64,000 nt of DNA from Pseudomonas sp. HMWF032 (lineage in GTDB: Bacteria > Pseudomonadota > Gammaproteobacteria > Pseudomonadales > Pseudomonadaceae), in the NCBI RefSeq assembly GCF_003060885.1, contig NZ_QAIG01000012.1:1-64000 (forward strand), read 5' to 3'. The translations under genes and the position numbers were made by a program. This document shows positions 61,201 through 64,000 of the stretch, in pieces. The notes beneath the pieces are model-generated. The model did no database searches. It saw only the letters and a list, made by a program, of their open reading frames with translations, and was not told where the DNA came from. The stretch's first letter is position 1, and each line of letters opens with the position of its first letter.

Positions 61201-61875
61201 CACGCCAAGGGCGAGTACTTCGCCGCGACCGTCGCCAAACACCTGCACTTCCAGATGGCGGGCGCGCTGGATGTATTTTTCGATAAACACGCCGCTGTCG
61301 CTGAAGTTGTTTTGCCCCAGGCGTTTGACGGCTTCGAAGGCGTCGGCGAGTTCCGCCGCGCTGTGGCACACGCGCATGCCGATGCCGCCGCCGCCAGCAG
61401 TGCTTTTCAGCATCACCGGATAGCCGACTTCATCGCCTGCGACCAGCGCGGCGTCGAGGTTTTCCAGCAACTCGGTGCCTTCCAGCATCGGCACGCCATG
61501 TTGTTTGGCCAGGGCGCGGGCGGTGTGCTTGAGGCCGAAGACGCGCAGTTGCTCGGGCGTGGGGCCGACAAAGGCGATACCAGCGGCTTCGCAGGTTTCG
61601 GCAAAGGCGGCGTTCTCCGAGAGGAAGCCATAGCCGGGGTGGATCGCGCGGGCTCCGGTTTGCTTGGCGATGGCGAGGATTTTCTCGACCACCAGGTAGG
61701 TGTTGGCCGCCGGGCCTTCGCCCAGGCTATGCGCCTCATCGGCTTGCTGCAGGTGCAGGCTGGCGACGTCAGCCTCGGAGTAGACGGCCACGCCTTTCAC
61801 GTCGAGTTGACGCAGGGTGCGCAGGATGCGGCAGGCAATGGCGCCACGGTTGGCGATCAGCAGTTTGTCGAACAT
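58216..61875 (-). CDS. Urea/guanidine carboxylase (biotin-dependent)
   Basis: The protein is about 1219 residues. Biotin carboxylase domain (residues 1-450: MFDKLLIANRGAIACRI, GGGGIGMRVC, RDCSVQRRNQKVLEETPAP, FLEVNTRLQVEHGVTE), KipI/KipA-type carboxyltransferase region (about 480-1080: QDYPGRLGYWAVGVPPSGPM), and biotinyl domain with ESMKMEI near residue 1180. The enzyme carboxylates urea to allophanate or, in operons with DUF1989 proteins, guanidine to carboxyguanidine. ATG 61875 is the conserved start. A REP pair lies in frame in the gene (59485-59562). No allophanate hydrolase follows; the next gene is convergent. Confidence 0.92.
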   Translation of the reverse strand: MFDKLLIANRGAIACRILRTLRQLDVKGVAVYSEADVASLHLQQADEAHSLGEGPAANTYLVVEKILAIAKQTGARAIHPGYGFLSENAAFAETCEAAGIAFVGPTPEQLRVFGLKHTARALAKQHGVPMLEGTELLENLDAALVAGDEVGYPVMLKSTAGGGGIGMRVCHSAAELADAFEAVKRLGQNNFSDSGVFIEKYIQRARHLEVQVFGDGRGEVLALGVRDCSVQRRNQKVLEETPAPNLPAGMADELCAAAIKLAKAVNYRSAGTVEFVYDSEAGRFYFLEVNTRLQVEHGVTEQVWGVDLVRWMIELAAGDLPPLSELATTLKPSGHAIQARLYAEDPGRDFQPSPGLLTAVDFPKADGKALRIDTWVEAGCEIPPYFDPMIAKVITWADSRDAASAALSQALADTVLYGVESNRDYLRQILVDAPFASGEPWTRCLEGLTYSATTFEVLSAGTQTTVQDYPGRLGYWAVGVPPSGPMDSRALRLGNRLLGNAEDAAGLEITMSGPTLRFNTDAQVAVTGAVIPLQVDGIEQPLNTTLLIKAGSTLSLGTIQGAGARSYLCLQGGIQVPDYLGSKSTFTLGQFGGHAGRALRAGDVLHIPVLNHGEAGAQLPLELCSALPAVREIRVIYGPHGAPEYFTPAYIETFFATDWEVHFNSSRTGVRLIGPKPEWVRDSGGEAGLHPSNIHDNPYAIGAVDFTGDMPVILGPDGPSLGGFVCPVTIIEADLWQLGQLKAGDKVRFLPVDIATARHLAKTNNLECTDLCRSQLAGDPSVSLIASKGYGAPLAPTTAHTLTSPIVLDIGEADKRLVARLSGDTHLLLEIGAPELDLVLRFRGHALMQALEAKQLNGVIDLTPGIRSLQVHYQPETLALNDLLGIVAGEWDAVCAAQDLKVPSRIVHLPLSWDDPACQLAIDKYMTTVRKDAPWCPSNLEFIRRINDLPNLDEVYKTVFEARYLVMGLGDVYLGAPVATPLDPRHRLVTTKYNPARTWTAENSVGIGGAYMCVYGMEGPGGYQFVGRTLQMWNRYREVAAFDGKPWLLRFFDQIRFYPVSADELLRIRRDFPLGRYDVRTEHSELALADYQTFLDRETEGIDAFRTQQRAAFDAERQRWIASGQAHYESEEVAADLDEDAPLGAGLHSIDSPIAGNLWQVQVSEGDLVKTGDVLVILESMKMEIPLLAPRDGVVREVRVQPGSPVRAGQRVVVLQEVQ
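59485..59562. repeat. REP pair inside the carboxylase coding region
   Basis: One arm on the minus strand is TGTAGGAGCCAGCTTGCTGG followed by CGATCC. The opposite arm on the plus strand starts TGTAGGCGCG and ends CTTGCTCGCGATC. The pair spans 78 bp (26 codons) and encodes about LCRSQLAGDPSVSLIASKGY and six more residues in a linker. Confidence 0.7.
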
Positions 61876-62083
61876 TCGAGGTGTCCTCGAAAGGGGCGGG
61901 CCGTCCCGCGGTATTCGGTCTGCACCCCGGTCGTCCGGGGTGGGCATTCAGTTCGTAGGGTGTAAAACCGCGAAGCGTTTTCCACGGGGTGGCCATCCTC
62001 CACGGGGCAGCTGCTAAGCGTCGGTGGATGTGAAAAGCGACATCCACCCTACGGTGCTCTTACTTGCAGCTTGTCGCTGCTTT
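61876..62083. other. Spacer with hairpins between the DUF1989 gene and the carboxylase gene
   Basis: 207 bp inside the operon. CACCCCGG-TCGT-CCGGGGTG (61923-61942) is a strong stem, and the repeat at 61954-62053 fills most of the rest. No gene. Confidence 0.6.
61954..62053. repeat. Palindromic repeat with CGTAGGGTG ends in the carboxylase operon
   Basis: CGTAGGGTG at the left and CACCCTACG at the right. The right half GGTGGATGTGAAAAGCGACAT-type sequence is nearly the same as the element at 20593-20652. Confidence 0.7.
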
Positions 62084-62719
62084 TCAATCCCACACCAGCA
62101 CTTCAGCCGGTGTTGGGTTGTAGCCGTTGCATGGGTTGTTCAGTTGCGGGCAGTTGGAGATCAGCACGATCACGTCCATGTGTGCGATCAGTTCAACGTA
62201 TTTGCCGGCGGCGGAGATGCCGTCTTCAAAGGTCAGGCCGCCTTCGGGCGTCACGGGTACGTTCATAAAGAAATTGATGTTGGCGCTGATGTCGGCTTTG
62301 TTCAGGCGACCGTCGTGCAGGCTGGCGCGTAAAAAGTTGTCGCGGCAGCTGTGCATGTAGCGCTTGTCCAGGGCGTAGCGCACGGTGTTGCTTTCCTGGG
62401 CGCAGGCACCGCCGAGGGTGTCGTGGCGTCCGCAGGTGTCGGCGCTGATGGTCAGCATCGGTTTACCCAGGTTGGAATACAGCACGCTGCCGGTGGTCAG
62501 GTAGACGCGGTTCTGTTTGCGCAGGGTGCGTTGCACGTCATAGCGCTCGCGCGGGTTGGCGGCGCTGTAGAACAGCGTATCGACCGCTTGATTGCCTTCC
62601 AGATCAAGCAGGCGCAGGGTTTGCCCGGCTTTGACTTCACAGAGAAAGGGTTCGCCCGCACCGATGGTGGCGCGGTACACGGCGGCTTCGGGGTGCTTGT
62701 TGCTTGCGGTAAGGGTCAT
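62084..62719 (-). CDS. Urea-carboxylase-associated DUF1989 protein 2 (carboxyguanidine deiminase subunit type)
   Basis: The protein is 211 residues. EPFLCEVKAGQTLRLLDLEG, GKPMLTISADTCGRHDTLGG and NINFFMNVPVTPEGGLTFED are DUF1989 blocks; Cys and His in DTCGRHD are likely metal or active-site residues. Such proteins, once listed as urea-amidolyase-associated, are established in other bacteria as paired subunits of carboxyguanidine deiminase (CgdAB). Works with the paralogue at 62731 and the carboxylase downstream. Confidence 0.85.
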   Translation of the reverse strand: MTLTASNKHPEAAVYRATIGAGEPFLCEVKAGQTLRLLDLEGNQAVDTLFYSAANPRERYDVQRTLRKQNRVYLTTGSVLYSNLGKPMLTISADTCGRHDTLGGACAQESNTVRYALDKRYMHSCRDNFLRASLHDGRLNKADISANINFFMNVPVTPEGGLTFEDGISAAGKYVELIAHMDVIVLISNCPQLNNPCNGYNPTPAEVLVWD

Positions 62720-62730
62720 GTGCGCCGGCC

Positions 62731-63459
62731 TCAGATATACAGACGTTCGGTGTTATGGAAGCCCCGCGCGTTTTCCGGGCGTGAGGTGCGGCACAGCACG
62801 CTGATGCCGTCGCTTTCCACCTTGTGCCAGCTCAGTTGCAGCGGCTTGGGCGCGTACTCGGGGTTGGGGTCCATGGGGTGCTGCAGGGCGGTGAGCACCA
62901 CCAGCGTGTCCATCGGCGCGTACAGCTCGATGTAGTCGCCAGCCTTGGCGTTGTTGGCGGCGAAGTGGAAGCAGCCGTCGCTGTCGACCGTGACCTTGCT
63001 GAACAGGTTGAGGCACATCAGCAGGTCTTGCAGATTGAGGTTCCACTTGCCCATTTCCACCAGCAGGTTGTCCACGCCGTTGCGGAAGAAACCGTTGCGC
63101 AGTTGTTGATAGTTGCCGCTGCCGTACTTCTCCTGCACCTCTTCGGCATTCAACACGCCGCCGAAGCTGTCATGCCAGCCGCAGGTGTCGGCGGTGATGG
63201 CGGCCAGCACGCGGCCCATGTCCGAATACAGGCAGTGGCCGGCGGTGAGCTTGGCGGTGTGCTGGCATTTGAGGCTGTCGGGCAGGTTCAGCCGTTCGCT
63301 TTTCTCGGCTGCGTTGAGCAGCAGCAGGCTGGCATTGGCTCCGCCTTGCAGGTCGGTGATGCGCAGCAGTTGGCCACGTTTGAGGACAAAGGAGGTGTGG
63401 CCGCCGCCAGGGACGAGTTCCTCATAGAGGGTGGGGCGCAGGCTTAATGAGGCAGTCAT
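62731..63459 (-). CDS. Urea-carboxylase-associated DUF1989 protein 1 (carboxyguanidine deiminase subunit type)
   Basis: The protein is 242 residues and paralogous to the next gene. SFVLKRGQLLRITDLQGGAN, ITADTCGWHDSFGGVL, LLMCLNLFSKVTVDSDG. The conserved DTCGWHD repeats the putative metal/active-site group. Expected to form a heteromer with the protein at 62084. Separated from it by 11 nt, so co-translated. Confidence 0.85.
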   Translation of the reverse strand: MTASLSLRPTLYEELVPGGGHTSFVLKRGQLLRITDLQGGANASLLLLNAAEKSERLNLPDSLKCQHTAKLTAGHCLYSDMGRVLAAITADTCGWHDSFGGVLNAEEVQEKYGSGNYQQLRNGFFRNGVDNLLVEMGKWNLNLQDLLMCLNLFSKVTVDSDGCFHFAANNAKAGDYIELYAPMDTLVVLTALQHPMDPNPEYAPKPLQLSWHKVESDGISVLCRTSRPENARGFHNTERLYI

Positions 63460-63468
63460 CGGGTGCTC

Positions 63469-64000
63469 CTACAGGGCCGGTTGCAGGTTGCCGCTGATGT
63501 GCGCGGGCAACGCTTCGACGGCGGCGCGGGTGGCGCGGCGGTCACTGTTGAGGGGGATGTCGTAGGTGATGCGCGCGCCGAAGGCATTCGGTGCGTGTGG
63601 GTCAATGCGGGTTTTGTCGAATACCAGCAGGCGGGTGCCGAGGCTGAAGCCTTCGCTCAGGTCATGGGTGACCATGAATACCGTGAGCTGGGTTTCGTGC
63701 CACAACTCCAGCAGCAGGCTGTGCATGTCTTTGCGGATGCCGGGGTCGAGCGCGCCAAACGGTTCATCGAGCAGCAGCACGCGCGGTTGCATGATCAGCG
63801 CCTGGGCAATCGCCAAACGCTGCTGCATACCGCCGGACAAGGCGCTGGGGTACTTGTCCAGCGCATGGCCGAGGCCGACTTTTTTCAGCATCACGGCCGC
63901 CTGTTCGCGGGCGTCGCGTTTGGCGCTGCCGAACAGCCGGCCGAGTAGTTTTGAACGCGGTAACTCCAGGCCGATGGCGACGTTATCCAGCACGCTCAGG
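63469..64000 (-). CDS. ABC transporter ATP-binding protein (nitrate/taurine type), cut by window edge
   Basis: C-terminal 177 residues visible. Signature LSGGMQQRLAIAQAL, Walker B RVLLLDEPFGALDPGIRKDM, H-loop VFMVTHDLSEGF. The Walker A part lies beyond the window. In operons of this kind the transporter imports urea or guanidine. Stop lies 9 nt before the DUF1989 gene, so it is part of the same operon. Confidence 0.88.
   Translation of the reverse strand, partial: LSVLDNVAIGLELPRSKLLGRLFGSAKRDAREQAAVMLKKVGLGHALDKYPSALSGGMQQRLAIAQALIMQPRVLLLDEPFGALDPGIRKDMHSLLLELWHETQLTVFMVTHDLSEGFSLGTRLLVFDKTRIDPHAPNAFGARITYDIPLNSDRRATRAAVEALPAHISGNLQPAL

Overview
The window is GC-rich chromosomal DNA of a Pseudomonas (Gammaproteobacteria). 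The identification rests on gene content and order: an nrdA/nrdB pair next to an OmpR-type two-component system, minCDE, the aruCFGDBE arginine succinyltransferase operon followed by alaS-lysC-rsmA and a Ser/Arg tRNA cluster, mgtE, amrZ, phaG, and REP elements of Pseudomonas type. I cannot name the species.

Layout. 1-0.5 kb: 3' end of a type I restriction-modification methylase gene of low GC, probably acquired. 0.6-8.3 kb: class Ia ribonucleotide reductase (nrdB, nrdA, minus strand), a 0.7 kb regulatory interval with NrdR-like and DnaA boxes, then a response regulator and sensor kinase. 8.5-14 kb: rluA, minCDE, a lipid A acyltransferase and a patatin. 14-22 kb: arginine catabolism (AST pathway). 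22-28.2 kb: threonine aldolase, alaS, lysC, rsmA and three tRNAs. 28.3-31.8 kb: a small secreted protein, mgtE, the wreck of an oxaloacetate decarboxylase operon, and amrZ. 32-42.9 kb: a complete C-P lyase operon, phnCDEFGHIJKLMNP, behind a Pho-box-like site. 43-47.8 kb: an Lrp-type regulator, a fused indolepyruvate ferredoxin oxidoreductase and an acetyltransferase. 47.9-53.5 kb: accessory region. 53.6-58.1 kb: phaG, rsuA, a CWC protein, a diguanylate cyclase and a methyltransferase. 58.2-64 kb: a urea/guanidine carboxylase operon with two DUF1989 proteins and an ABC transporter ATPase that runs off the window.

The accessory region (48-53.5 kb) is the most unusual part. It reads as a cluster of integron gene cassettes without an integrase: mostly unrecognised ORFs, all on the + strand, separated by 45-90 bp sites with attC features (RYYYAAC starts, GTTRRRY ends, a shared PAR-like core). 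The array sits between two partial direct repeats of the 3' end of a tRNA-Gly gene. Remnants of a phage-type tyrosine integrase lie on its right, so a decayed tRNA-Gly-targeted element appears to have carried or captured the cassettes.

The window is also rich in short repeats. At least five copies of a MITE-like element of 90-220 bp have a common core, and four of them begin at the stop codon of a flanking gene. A second family has CGTAGGGTG-type inverted ends. REP elements occur several times, and one lies in frame inside the carboxylase gene. A further palindromic sequence seems to have been absorbed into the 5' end of phnJ.
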